From contig CAKPRW010000023.1 in NCBI GenBank assembly GCA_934183045.1, positions 1 to 18,004 on the forward strand: a DNA stretch of 18,004 nucleotides, given 5' to 3'. How positions within the stretch are numbered: position 1 is the first letter of the stretch; every line of letters starts with the position of its first letter. A program made the position numbers and the translations under genes. Source of the stretch: an uncultured Clostridia bacterium. Its GTDB lineage: Bacteria; Bacillota; Clostridia; TANB77; CAG-508. Positions 1-7,209 of this stretch are shown piece after piece. The notes under the pieces are model-generated. The model was given only the letters and a program-made list of their open reading frames with translations, was not told the origin of the DNA and did no database searches.

Positions 1-1665
1 AGATATGTTGTAGAAACTAAAATAGATGGGTTATCAGCAGCTTTAGAATATAAAGACGGTAAATTTGTAAGAGGAGCAACTAGAGGTAATGGACTAGTTG
101 GAGAAGATGTAACAGAAAATTTAAAAACAATAAAAACAATTCCTATGCAATTAAATGAAAAAATAGATATAACAGTAAGAGGAGAAGTTTTTATTTCAAA
201 AAAAGATTTTGAAATAATGAATCAAGAAAGAGAAGAAAATGAAGAAGAGTTGTTTGCTAATGCTAGAAATGCAGCAGCAGGATCCCTTAGACAGTTAAAT
301 AGTGAAATAACGAAAACAAGACCATTAGATATTTATATTTTCAATGTGCAAAAAATTGAAGGAAAAGAATTTAATTCGCATTTTGAGGAACTAGAATATT
401 TAGATAAATTAGGATTTAATGTTAATCCAGTCAGAATAGAATGTAATACAATAAAAGAAATAGAACAAGCAATTAATAAAATAGGCGATGATAGAGAAAA
501 TTTAACTTTTGGAATAGATGGGGCAGTTGTAAAAGTAGATAATTTAAAATTTAGACAAATATTAGGAACAACTGCTAAAACTCCAAGATGGGCAATTGCT
601 TACAAATATCCTCCAGAAAAACAAGAAACAATCTTAAAAGATATCATTTGTCAGGTGGGAAGAACCGGTGCTATAACACCTATGGCAATATTAGAACCAG
701 TTAAAATTGCAGGATCAACAGTATCAAGAACAACACTCCACAATGAAGACTTCATAAAAGAAAAAGATTTAAAAATTGGTGATAAAGTAGTAATTCAAAA
801 AGCAGGAGATGTTATTCCTGAAATTGTAGAAGTAAAAACAGACAAAAGAACTGGAGAAGAAAAAAAATTTGAAATGCCAAAACAATGTCCTGTATGTGGG
901 GCTTCTGCTGTACGCCAAGAGGGAGAATCAGCTGTAAGATGTACAGGAATAGAATGTCCAGCAAAATTAAGTAGAAATTTGGTACACTTTGTATCAAGAG
1001 AAGCTATGAATATAGAAGGACTAGGGGAAAATATTATTCAACAATTATTAGATAAAAAATTGATAAACAATATAGCCGATATATATAATTTATCATTTGA
1101 TGATATAGCTTCATTGAAGAAGAATGGGAAAAAATTTGCTCAGAATTTAATTGATAGTATTAATAAAAGCAAAGAAAATGATTTATATAGATTGCTAACA
1201 GGATTAGGCATTAGAAATGTAGGAGTAAAAATTGCAAAGATCCTAGCTAAAAAGTATAAAACAATTGATAAATTAATGGCGGCTACATCTGAAGAAATTG
1301 CTTTGATAGATGACATAGGACCAATTGTTGCTAATAATATTAGAGAATTTTTCCTACAAGATCAAACAATAGATCTAATTGAAAGATTAAAGACATCAGG
1401 TGTCAACACAGAATATTTAGGTGAAGAAGTAGAAGACAATAGATTTGAAGGAAAAATATTTGTACTAACAGGAAGCTTAGAAGATTTTACTAGAACAGAA
1501 GCTTCTGATATAATTGAAAAATTTGGAGGAAAGACATCAGGAACAGTTTCTAAAAAAACTGATTACGTAATAGCAGGAGAAGAAGCGGGAAGCAAATTAA
1601 ACAAGGCTCAAAGTTTAGGAATAAATATAATTAGTGAACAAGAATTTAAAGAAATGATAAAATAG
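1..1665 (+). CDS. ligA: NAD-dependent DNA ligase LigA (5' partial)
   Basis: LigA seals nicks in duplex DNA using NAD+, chiefly joining Okazaki fragments and finishing excision repair. The reading frame is open from base 1, so the true start lies upstream; about 110 N-terminal residues are missing compared with the usual 660-670. The first visible residues carry the KIDG adenylation motif (window codons 7-10), whose lysine is the AMP acceptor. Further on are the nucleotidyltransferase segments (DGAVVK, WAIAYKYPP), the OB fold (GRTGAITP), a four-cysteine zinc finger (CPVC and CTGIEC, about 890-960), helix-hairpin-helix repeats, and a C-terminal BRCT domain (about 1440-1660, with FVLTGSLEDFTR). 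The stop overlaps the ribosome binding site of the next gene, which suggests translational coupling. Nothing looks broken inside the window. Confidence 0.98.
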   Translation, partial: RYVVETKIDGLSAALEYKDGKFVRGATRGNGLVGEDVTENLKTIKTIPMQLNEKIDITVRGEVFISKKDFEIMNQEREENEEELFANARNAAAGSLRQLNSEITKTRPLDIYIFNVQKIEGKEFNSHFEELEYLDKLGFNVNPVRIECNTIKEIEQAINKIGDDRENLTFGIDGAVVKVDNLKFRQILGTTAKTPRWAIAYKYPPEKQETILKDIICQVGRTGAITPMAILEPVKIAGSTVSRTTLHNEDFIKEKDLKIGDKVVIQKAGDVIPEIVEVKTDKRTGEEKKFEMPKQCPVCGASAVRQEGESAVRCTGIECPAKLSRNLVHFVSREAMNIEGLGENIIQQLLDKKLINNIADIYNLSFDDIASLKKNGKKFAQNLIDSINKSKENDLYRLLTGLGIRNVGVKIAKILAKKYKTIDKLMAATSEEIALIDDIGPIVANNIREFFLQDQTIDLIERLKTSGVNTEYLGEEVEDNRFEGKIFVLTGSLEDFTRTEASDIIEKFGGKTSGTVSKKTDYVIAGEEAGSKLNKAQSLGINIISEQEFKEMIK

Positions 1666-1675
1666 GAGATGAAAA

Positions 1676-1912
1676 ATGGAAGAATATACATTTGAAAAAA
1701 TGTGGTTAGATTTAAAAAATGGTTATCAAATATACTATACTTATGTGGGGAATAAATATGTACTATTTAAAACAGCAGACAATTGTTATACACAAAAGTT
1801 GTTGTCAGACCACAAAAAGAATCCACAACCTAAGATGTTGGTATTAACATTAAAAAGAGTAAAAGAAATGTTTCCTAATATGGAAGATATTGAATATAAG
1901 ATAGAAATGTAA
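1676..1912 (+). CDS. hypothetical 78-residue protein between ligA and folD
   Basis: I do not recognise this family. It encodes 78 residues with no signal peptide, membrane segment or cysteine-based metal site. It is rich in aromatic and charged residues (FEKMWLDLKNG, YQIYYTYVGNKY), which suggests a small soluble domain with a beta-hairpin followed by a C-terminal helix. It is probably a real gene. Its AGGAG ribosome binding site (1664-1668) overlaps the ligA stop codon, its codon use matches the neighbours, and it fills the gap between two conserved genes with 10 bases to ligA and 45 bases to folD. No role can be assigned from sequence alone; the position suggests co-transcription with ligA and folD. 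Confidence 0.72.
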   Translation: MEEYTFEKMWLDLKNGYQIYYTYVGNKYVLFKTADNCYTQKLLSDHKKNPQPKMLVLTLKRVKEMFPNMEDIEYKIEM

Positions 1913-1957
1913 AAATAAAAAGTAATATATAATAATTAATTATGAAAGGAAAGTAAT

Positions 1958-2821
1958 ATGGCTACAATAATAGATGGAAAAGCTTTAGCAAAAAAAATAA
2001 GAGGAGAATTAAAAGTAGAGTGTGATAAATTAAGAACAAATAAAATAACTCCAAAACTTGCAGTAATAATGGTAGGAGATAATCCAGCATCAAAAGTATA
2101 TGTTAGAAACAAAAGTAAAGCATGTGAAGAAATTGGAATAGAATACGAGGAATATCTTTTAGCTGAAAATACAAAACAAGAAGAATTAATTGAATTAATA
2201 AAAAAATTAAACGAAGATAAAAGCATTAATGGGATTTTATTACAAAGTCCAATACCAGGGCATTTGAATATAAACCAAGCATTTAAAGCAATAAGTTATA
2301 GAAAAGACGTAGATGGATTTACACCATCTAGCGTAGGAAAATTATCAATAGGAGAAGATACATTTATTTCATGTACACCATATGGTGTAATAAAAATGTT
2401 TGAAGAATATGATATTGATTTAACAGGAAAAGAAGTTGTAATAGTAGGAAGAAGTAACATTGTTGGAAAACCACTAATTCAATGTTGTTTAAACAAAAAT
2501 GCAACTGTAACAGTATGTCACTCAAAAACAAAAAACTTAGAAGAACATACTAAAAGAGCAGATGTATTAATTGCTGCAATAGGAAAAGCAAAATTTATTA
2601 CACAAGATATGGTTAAAGATGGAGCAGTAGTAATAGATGTTGGTATAAACAGAGATGAAAACGGAAAATTAGTTGGAGATATTGATTTCGAAAATGTAGA
2701 AAAAAAGGCAAGTTATATTACACCGGTTCCGGGGGGAGTTGGTCCAATGACAATTGCGATGTTAATGAACAATGTTATAAAAGCTACAAAGGAACAATAT
2801 AATAAAAATACAAAATTTTAA
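1958..2821 (+). CDS. folD: bifunctional methylene-THF dehydrogenase / methenyl-THF cyclohydrolase FolD
   Basis: FolD interconverts 5,10-methylene-THF, 5,10-methenyl-THF and 10-formyl-THF in the cytoplasm. It supplies one-carbon units for purines and formyl-Met-tRNA. The 287 residues are full length for the family. Visible signatures are the YxxxK catalytic motif (Tyr48 to Lys52, YVRNKSKACEE), the folate-site segment LLQSPIPGHL, the DVDGFTP segment, the dinucleotide-binding VIVGRSNIVGKP, and the C-terminal PGGVGPMTIAML (from about residue 258). The start is supported by an AAAGGAAAG purine-rich stretch just upstream. It is the last gene of the ligA group and is followed by a rho-independent terminator. 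Confidence 0.98.
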   Translation: MATIIDGKALAKKIRGELKVECDKLRTNKITPKLAVIMVGDNPASKVYVRNKSKACEEIGIEYEEYLLAENTKQEELIELIKKLNEDKSINGILLQSPIPGHLNINQAFKAISYRKDVDGFTPSSVGKLSIGEDTFISCTPYGVIKMFEEYDIDLTGKEVVIVGRSNIVGKPLIQCCLNKNATVTVCHSKTKNLEEHTKRADVLIAAIGKAKFITQDMVKDGAVVIDVGINRDENGKLVGDIDFENVEKKASYITPVPGGVGPMTIAMLMNNVIKATKEQYNKNTKF

Positions 2822-2841
2822 AATTAAATAAAATAAAAATA

Positions 2842-2868
2842 GGGCATTAATTTTAATGCTCTTTTTTT
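2842..2868 (+). terminator. rho-independent terminator after folD
   Basis: GGGCATTAA (2842-2850) pairs with TTAATGCTC (2853-2861), with one G-T wobble, and is followed directly by seven T residues. It closes the ligA-folD transcription unit. Confidence 0.88.
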
Positions 2869-2919
2869 ATTTGAAATTAGATCTAATAAGTTAATAAAAA
2901 ATAAACAGGAGGTTATATA

Positions 2920-3786
2920 ATGGAACTACAAGATAAAAAGTATTGGATATGGTTATCTTTAATAAGAGGAATAGGAAATAAGAAAAAACAAATGCTGTTA
3001 GAACGATATGAAACTCCAGAAAGAATATATAATTTAAATAGTAAAGAAGTAACTAATATAAAAGAACTAGCCAAAGAAGCAATTAATAACATACTTGATA
3101 AAAATATACGCAACAAAATAGAAAATCATATAGAATATATGCAAAAAAATAATATCGAACTAATAACAATTAAAGATAAAGAATATCCTGCAAAATTAAA
3201 AAATATATATGATCCACCAATTGTATTATATATAAAAGGAGATATAAATATTTTAGATAATAGATCTATTGCAATAATAGGTTGTAGAGATGCATCTGAA
3301 TATGGAATAAACTCGGCAAAATATTTTTCCTATAATTTAGCCAAAAAAGGAGTTAATATAGTAAGTGGGTTAGCAAAAGGAATAGATAGTTATGCACATA
3401 TTGGTGCAATTAATGCTAAAGGCAATACAATAGCGATAATAGGTAATGGATTAGATAGTGTTTATCCTAAAGAAAATATTGAAATAGCAAGAAAAATTTT
3501 AGAAACAGGTGGGAGTATAATAACAGAATATCCATTAGGGACAAAGCCAGAAAAAATGAATTTCCCTGCAAGAAATAGGATTATTAGTGGAATAAGTAAT
3601 TCTGTCATAGTAGTAGAAGCAAAAGCTAAAAGTGGTACGCTTATTACTGTTGATTTTGCGTTAGAGCAAGGAAGAGATGTTTATGTGGTTCCAGGAAATA
3701 TTAATTCTATAAATTCGATTGGGACAAATGAACTTTTAAAACAAGGCGCAAAGCCAGTTACAAACTACTTCGATATAGATTTATAA
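2920..3786 (+). CDS. dprA: DNA-processing protein DprA (short form)
   Basis: DprA binds incoming single-stranded DNA during natural transformation and loads RecA onto it. The 288 residues hold an N-terminal helical (SAM/HhH-like) region of about 100 residues, then the Rossmann-like core: IAIIGCRDASEYG (about 117-129), VSGLAKGIDSYAH (148 on), IIGNGLDSVYPKEN, then FPARNRIISG and SGTLITVDFALEQGRDVYVVP. The protein ends soon after the core (NELLKQGAKPV), so it lacks the C-terminal winged-helix domain that many homologues carry. An AGGAGG site (2907-2912) seven bases upstream fixes the start. It lies alone between the folD terminator and the tRNA promoter, and I see no clear terminator after it. 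A weak promoter-like TTGAAA at 2871 lies just past the folD terminator. Confidence 0.95.
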   Translation: MELQDKKYWIWLSLIRGIGNKKKQMLLERYETPERIYNLNSKEVTNIKELAKEAINNILDKNIRNKIENHIEYMQKNNIELITIKDKEYPAKLKNIYDPPIVLYIKGDINILDNRSIAIIGCRDASEYGINSAKYFSYNLAKKGVNIVSGLAKGIDSYAHIGAINAKGNTIAIIGNGLDSVYPKENIEIARKILETGGSIITEYPLGTKPEKMNFPARNRIISGISNSVIVVEAKAKSGTLITVDFALEQGRDVYVVPGNINSINSIGTNELLKQGAKPVTNYFDIDL

Positions 3787-3815
3787 AAAATACAAAAGAA
3801 AAAATAAAAAAAGTA

Positions 3816-3844
3816 TTGACAATTAATTTAAAATGGTTTATACT
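3816..3844 (+). promoter_or_regulatory. promoter of the tRNA operon
   Basis: A perfect TTGACA -35 box (3816-3821) is followed by a 17-base spacer and TATACT (3839-3844), a near-consensus housekeeping promoter 29 bases before the first tRNA. The predicted transcript start (about 3851) coincides with a small perfect inverted repeat, TGTGC-TAA-GCACA (3851-3863). Confidence 0.85.
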
Positions 3845-3873
3845 TTAATCTGTGCTAAGCACAATGGAAGTAT

Positions 3874-3950
3874 GCTCCCTTAGCTCAGTTGGTCAGAGCA
3901 ACCGGCTCATAACCGGTGGGTCCAAGGTTCGAATCCTTGAGGGAGCACCA
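3874..3950 (+). tRNA. tRNA with CAT anticodon (elongator Met, or Ile2 if lysidine-modified)
   Basis: This is a complete 77-base tRNA with encoded CCA. The acceptor stem GCTCCCT (3874-3880) pairs with AGGGAGC (3940-3946). The D arm has GCTCAGTTGGTCAGAGC, the anticodon arm is ACCGG-CTCATAA-CCGGT, and the T arm carries GGTTCGAATCC. The anticodon is CAT. The anticodon stem lacks the three G-C pairs of an initiator tRNA, so it is either elongator tRNA-Met or the tRNA-Ile2 whose C34 is converted to lysidine. I cannot separate these two from this sequence alone. Confidence 0.95.
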
Positions 3951-3967
3951 TTTTTAATTTTATACTT

Positions 3968-4053
3968 GGGTAGGTGGCCGAGTGGCTAAAGGCGGCAGAC
4001 TGTAAATCTGTTCTCATTCGAGTACGAAGGTTCGAATCCTTCCCTGCCCACCA
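3968..4053 (+). tRNA. tRNA-Tyr (GTA)
   Basis: This is a class II tRNA of 86 bases with encoded CCA. The acceptor stem GGGTAGG (3968-3974) pairs with CCTGCCC. The D arm is GGCCGAGTGGCTAAAGGC, and the anticodon loop CTGTAAA has anticodon GTA. A long variable arm (TCTCATTCGAGTACGA) precedes the T arm GGTTCGAATCC. It lies 17 bases after the CAT tRNA in the same transcript. The 3' side adjoins a recombinase remnant, consistent with past use of this tRNA cluster as an integration site. Confidence 0.97.
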
Positions 4054-4061
4054 TAAACATA

Positions 4062-4110
4062 AAACCTTGTAATAGTTGTATATTAACAGTTACAAGGTTT
4101 ATTTATTTTT
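4062..4110 (+). terminator. terminator of the tRNA operon
   Basis: AAACCTTGTAA (4062-4072) pairs perfectly with TTACAAGGTTT (4090-4100), with a 17-base loop. A T-rich tail (ATTTATTTTT) follows. Confidence 0.8.
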
Positions 4111-4133
4111 AAAATAATGTAATTTTAATGCAA

Positions 4134-4259
4134 CTAGTTATTTAATGCATTAATGTAATTAATATATTTGTCAATTTCATTATCTCTAAATTTATCAAAA
4201 ACAGAAGTATAAGTGTTTATTGTTGTTTGTGGTAGGGATTGAGACCCTGCTTTTTCTTT
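4134..4259 (-). pseudogene. C-terminal remnant of a tyrosine recombinase (integrase)
   Basis: On the - strand a 41-codon stretch ends in TAG (4136-4134). Its peptide includes SLPQTTINTYTSVFDKFRD and then NEIDKYINYINAL. This resembles the extreme C terminus of phage and ICE integrases, where a pattern like GHSS-x-x-TT-x-x-TYTHV carries the catalytic tyrosine and is followed by a helical tail. The upstream codons (beyond about 4245) no longer look like integrase, and the frame closes at 4340-4338, so the catalytic Arg and His boxes and more than 300 residues are missing. It lies just past tRNA-Tyr, the usual place for an integrase. I infer a decayed integrated element. No second copy of the tRNA 3' end was seen downstream. 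Confidence 0.6.
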
Positions 4260-4260
4260 T
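4232..4260 (+). terminator. possible second + strand terminator after the tRNAs
   Basis: GTAGGG (4232-4237) pairs with CCCTGC (4245-4250) around a seven-base loop and is followed by TTTTTCTTTT. It lies within the recombinase remnant and may be fortuitous. Confidence 0.3.
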
Positions 4261-4266
4261 ATATTT

Positions 4267-4306
4267 AAAAATAAAAAAAACGATATATATGCGAAGTATA
4301 TCTCGT
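4267..4306 (-). terminator. - strand rho-independent terminator
   Basis: On the - strand, ACGA plus six further pairs (one internal mismatch, one G-T wobble) close a five-base loop between 4306 and 4280. The tail is TTTTTTTTATTTTT. It would end any leftward transcript coming from 4340-4560. Confidence 0.5.
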
Positions 4307-4341
4307 GCAATTTCGTGTCTTCAAACGAATTTACTAGCTAA
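4267..4341 (-). ncRNA. candidate small RNA, - strand, about 70 nt
   Basis: Read on the - strand, a TTGACA box (4375-4370), 17 bases and TATAGC (4352-4347) form a fair promoter with a predicted start near 4341. The next bases form a hairpin (TTCGT/ACGAA, between 4329 and 4312). After it comes a terminator-like stem (ACGA, one mismatch, six more pairs, between 4306 and 4280), then TTTTTTTTATTTTT. No open reading frame with a ribosome binding site lies inside. A perfect inverted repeat TAGCTAA-TG-TTAGCTA (4335-4350) sits at the -10/start region. This is inferred from signals only; decayed mobile-element sequence is an alternative. Confidence 0.25.
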
Positions 4342-4409
4342 TGTTAGCTATAACATCAATTATATTATATGTCAAATGATTTTTTAAAATTCACAATTAA
4401 CTCCAATTT

Positions 4410-4487
4410 TTAAAATCTATTTTTTATATCTTTTAGTAATCTTCCTATTACATTCATATTTCCATCAAATTTTGCAATCAATGACAT
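4410..4487 (-). other. possible tiny ORF or gene remnant, 25 codons
   Basis: The - strand ATG at 4487-4485 opens 25 codons (MSLIAKFDGNMNV, then IGRLLKDIKNRF). A GGAGTGA stretch about 10 bases upstream could act as a ribosome binding site, and the frame stays open a few codons further up (LWSDLD). The composition looks protein-like rather than random, but I do not recognise it. It may be a small peptide or a fragment of a decayed mobile-element gene. Confidence 0.25.
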
Positions 4488-4678
4488 ATCTAAATCACTC
4501 CATAAATTTTTCTATGCATTGATTTTGATATTTTTCTGTGTTATATTTATAAGTATTAACACTTGTTATGTTTTTATGCTTAATTACATTGAAAAAGGAG
4601 AATTACAAGATGGAGCAATTAAATAAATAATTTTGTGTACCATACTATATATTTGAATAAATTGTAAACTATGTTGAA

Positions 4679-4708
4679 TTGACTGCAAGTAAAGTGTTGT
4701 GATATAAA
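4679..4708 (+). promoter_or_regulatory. promoter of the repeat-protein operon
   Basis: TTGACT (4679-4684), an 18-base spacer and TATAAA (4703-4708) lie just upstream of an AGGAGG site (4719-4724). The leader is short, about 15 bases. Confidence 0.65.
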
Positions 4709-4728
4709 TTACATAAATAGGAGGTCAT

Positions 4729-7200
4729 ATGATGAGTGGATATAATGTAGAAGAAAAGAAAGTTGAAGAAGCAATACAACAAGTTTACAGAGATTTTGCT
4801 TTAAAATATGGCGAAATTCAAAAATCAGAATTATCAGAAGCAGAAAAATTAGAACAAATAGATTATCTTCTTGAAGTTGCAAGTAGTAAAGAAGATATAT
4901 TAAGAAATACGAAAAGTCTGTCAGAGCTATCAAGTCAAGATAAAGAGGCTTTAGAAATAAAAGAAGAAAGTGAAACAAAGAAAGTAGATACAAATGTTAT
5001 TGATACTTTGGTTTCAATCTATGCAAAAAGGGCTAAAATTCCTTCTAATAAAATAGATGGAATAGGAATATTAAATGGTATAACATTAAAAGGAGAAGAA
5101 CTAGAAGAAATAGATACAAGTGCATTTGAAGAAGAATTAAGGCAATATTTTACAGAGCATTATTCTGATTTATTAAGTGATGGATATAATCATTTCCTTT
5201 CTGATGTAACAGAGGTAGCTGATGAAGATGGGTATATTTCACAAGAAAATGGTGAATTAACAGAAATGGCAATTAGATATGGTTTAGATCCTAAAAAGTT
5301 TAGGTGTTTTGGTTATCAATTAACAGTACAAGATGGTCTAGTTGCAGAAGAAGATTCAACTTTAGGTAATAGTAATATATTTTATGCTTCTCCAGAAGCA
5401 ATAAATCAAAGAATATATGATTTATATAGTAAAACCTTATTTCAAGAACAAAAAAGTAATGACAAAAGCTTTTTGGTTGATGAAAGAAGAGCATTAAAGA
5501 ATGTGTACATTACATATGCAGAAAAAAATGAGATTAAAATACAAGATAAAGATGTTCTTGAAGAATTACCAATAGATATGAATAAAGTAAAAGGTATTGC
5601 AACTTATATAAATAGAGTATTAAATGAGGATGGAACAATTTCAAATGATATGACAGAAGAATTTACAGATGAAATACAAAGGAATTATTCAAAGATAATG
5701 AATTTAACTTCATTTAACTTTGGAAAGTTAGAAACAGTAAAAAGAGTTTCAAATGATAGCTATATATCATTATATCTACATATAAATGATGATAATATTA
5801 TAAAAATAGATGAATTTAGTCCTGACATTGCTTATGGTACACCAGAATATATAAAAGGTGAATATCAAAGAATTATGAGTGAAATTGCAAGACTATCGCA
5901 TACAGATGCTTTTAAGGAAGGATATTTTGATGTAGAAGAAGTAAATAAACAAAAAGAAGCATTAAGAAGATATATTACTGAAAATGAAATTGAAGGAATC
6001 GACATATCCATCCCAGAAGTAAAAATAGATCATCAAAGAACAGAAATGATTGCTGATGCTATATTAAGTAAATATGGTGAAGAATATGAAGATAAAGAAG
6101 GAATGAAGGCAAAACTTCTTAAAAAGATTGAAGATAAATACCCTGAAATGTTTTATGAAAGACAAGCAATTGGATTAGAGGATTTAGTTGGTGAAGAACT
6201 AAAAGAAATGGGAAAAAGTTTTGTTGATGAAATACTATATATGCAAAAAGACTTTGTATATATTGGTGATTCTGTGGGATTGGATGCTCAATGTTTATAT
6301 GCAACACCAGAGGCTCTTTTAGATAAAATTGCATCATTAGATGAAAAAATTTCAACAAGAGATTTCACTTATGATGAAAAAAGAATTAGAGAAACATTAG
6401 CCAATTATGCAAAAGATAATAAGTTTAAAATAGAAATCCCAGATGTAGAGAGTGCTGAACAAAGAAGAAAACAAGAACAAGATATATTTTCATTTAGAGG
6501 TAGTGGATTAAGTTTCTTTGGTAGAGATATGTTACCAGATGATCCTACTGCAAGACCTAAAATAGAATTAGATGATACAATGTTTGATACTATTTGTAAA
6601 ATTTCTGAAGGTGTACCTGGTGCAATAGTTGGAATAACTAAACTTATTGAATCAGATGAGGCAGGATCTATGCTTTTACTAAGTTTAGACGATATGAATA
6701 TAAGAGGTTCACAAGTATGGGAAGCATATAAATATTTATATAATGAAGATGCAAAGAAGTTTGCAAAAGCCGTAAAAAATAGGGATAAAAACATGGTAGA
6801 TTTTATAAATCAAGAAATGGCTTCTGTAGGTGGTGAAAAGGCAGTTACAGGAGGAGCATCTTTTGATAGGAATAAAATTCCGAACAAATATAGATTTACA
6901 GAATTAGAAGTTGAACAATTAAAAACACAAAGACAAGAAAGAATAGAAAAACAAAGAAAAGCAAGAGAAAAGATGATTGCTAATAGTCCTGTAAAAAAGA
7001 AAAGTTTAGGTCAAAAGAAAAGAGAAGAAAGAGAAGCTAAAAGAAAAGCATACAGAGAAAGATTAATTGCAATGGGCAAAAAAAGTATAGGAGAACTAGA
7101 TGAGGAATTAACAGACTTACAAGCAAAAGAGCAGCAAGCAAAAGAACTATGTGAGCAATATGAAGAACAATTACCAAAGAAAAATGTACAAGAATTGTAG
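4729..7200 (+). CDS. large soluble repeat protein of unknown function (823 residues)
   Basis: I do not recognise the full protein. It has no signal peptide or membrane segment and is strongly acidic over most of its length, so it is probably cytoplasmic. A motif Y-[AG]-[ST]-P-E recurs at residues 219, 369 and 524, and each is followed by a helical stretch, an 'ERRALKNVYITYAEKNEI'-like segment and an I-x-I-P-like strand. This gives about three units of 150 residues. Residues 615-713 form a different, more conserved-looking domain (LLLSLDDMNIRGSQVWEAY; EKAVTGGASF). The last 100 residues are a highly charged Lys/Arg/Glu coiled coil. AGGAGG lies 4 bases before the ATG at 4729 and 7 bases before a second ATG at 4732, which may be the true start. 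The stop is followed by the ribosome binding site of the partner gene. It lies beside a tRNA/integrase scar, so horizontal acquisition is possible, but its base use resembles the neighbours. Confidence 0.9.
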   Translation: MMSGYNVEEKKVEEAIQQVYRDFALKYGEIQKSELSEAEKLEQIDYLLEVASSKEDILRNTKSLSELSSQDKEALEIKEESETKKVDTNVIDTLVSIYAKRAKIPSNKIDGIGILNGITLKGEELEEIDTSAFEEELRQYFTEHYSDLLSDGYNHFLSDVTEVADEDGYISQENGELTEMAIRYGLDPKKFRCFGYQLTVQDGLVAEEDSTLGNSNIFYASPEAINQRIYDLYSKTLFQEQKSNDKSFLVDERRALKNVYITYAEKNEIKIQDKDVLEELPIDMNKVKGIATYINRVLNEDGTISNDMTEEFTDEIQRNYSKIMNLTSFNFGKLETVKRVSNDSYISLYLHINDDNIIKIDEFSPDIAYGTPEYIKGEYQRIMSEIARLSHTDAFKEGYFDVEEVNKQKEALRRYITENEIEGIDISIPEVKIDHQRTEMIADAILSKYGEEYEDKEGMKAKLLKKIEDKYPEMFYERQAIGLEDLVGEELKEMGKSFVDEILYMQKDFVYIGDSVGLDAQCLYATPEALLDKIASLDEKISTRDFTYDEKRIRETLANYAKDNKFKIEIPDVESAEQRRKQEQDIFSFRGSGLSFFGRDMLPDDPTARPKIELDDTMFDTICKISEGVPGAIVGITKLIESDEAGSMLLLSLDDMNIRGSQVWEAYKYLYNEDAKKFAKAVKNRDKNMVDFINQEMASVGGEKAVTGGASFDRNKIPNKYRFTELEVEQLKTQRQERIEKQRKAREKMIANSPVKKKSLGQKKREEREAKRKAYRERLIAMGKKSIGELDEELTDLQAKEQQAKELCEQYEEQLPKKNVQEL
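5383..6500 (+). repeat. three tandem protein repeats of about 150 residues
   Basis: The units begin at Tyr219 (YASPEA), Tyr369 (YGTPEY) and Tyr524 (YATPEA), spaced 150 and 155 residues. After each motif comes a helix, then a segment like FLVDERRALKNVY, FDVEEVNKQKEALRRY or FTYDEKRIRETLANY, then an NEIKI/NEIEG/NKFKI strand. The third unit appears cut short near residue 590. The DNA itself is diverged, so the duplications are old. Confidence 0.65.
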
Positions 7201-7209
7201 GAGGAAAAA

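Larger units (their letters stand above)
4111..4678. other. gene-poor interval with decayed and regulatory sequence
   Basis: Apart from the recombinase stub, the candidate small RNA and the 25-codon ORF, no intact gene is visible here. A six-codon ORF with a good AGGAG site (about 4597-4629, MEQLNK) looks like the head of a lost gene. The stretch is more fragmented than other intergenic regions of the window and reads like an integration scar 3' of the tRNA genes. Confidence 0.5.

Noticed and set aside
4597..4629. Six-codon ORF with a good ribosome binding site (MEQLNK)
   Set aside because: It is too short to call a gene; most likely a leftover gene head in the integration scar.
5221..5265. 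EF-hand-like calcium loop (DEDGYISQENGE) in the 823-residue protein
   Set aside because: The spacing of acidic residues only loosely fits a loop, and no paired hand is seen.
6405..6794. 129-codon open frame on the - strand
   Set aside because: It lies fully inside the 823-residue gene and has the Ser/Leu/Phe-rich composition of a shadow frame.
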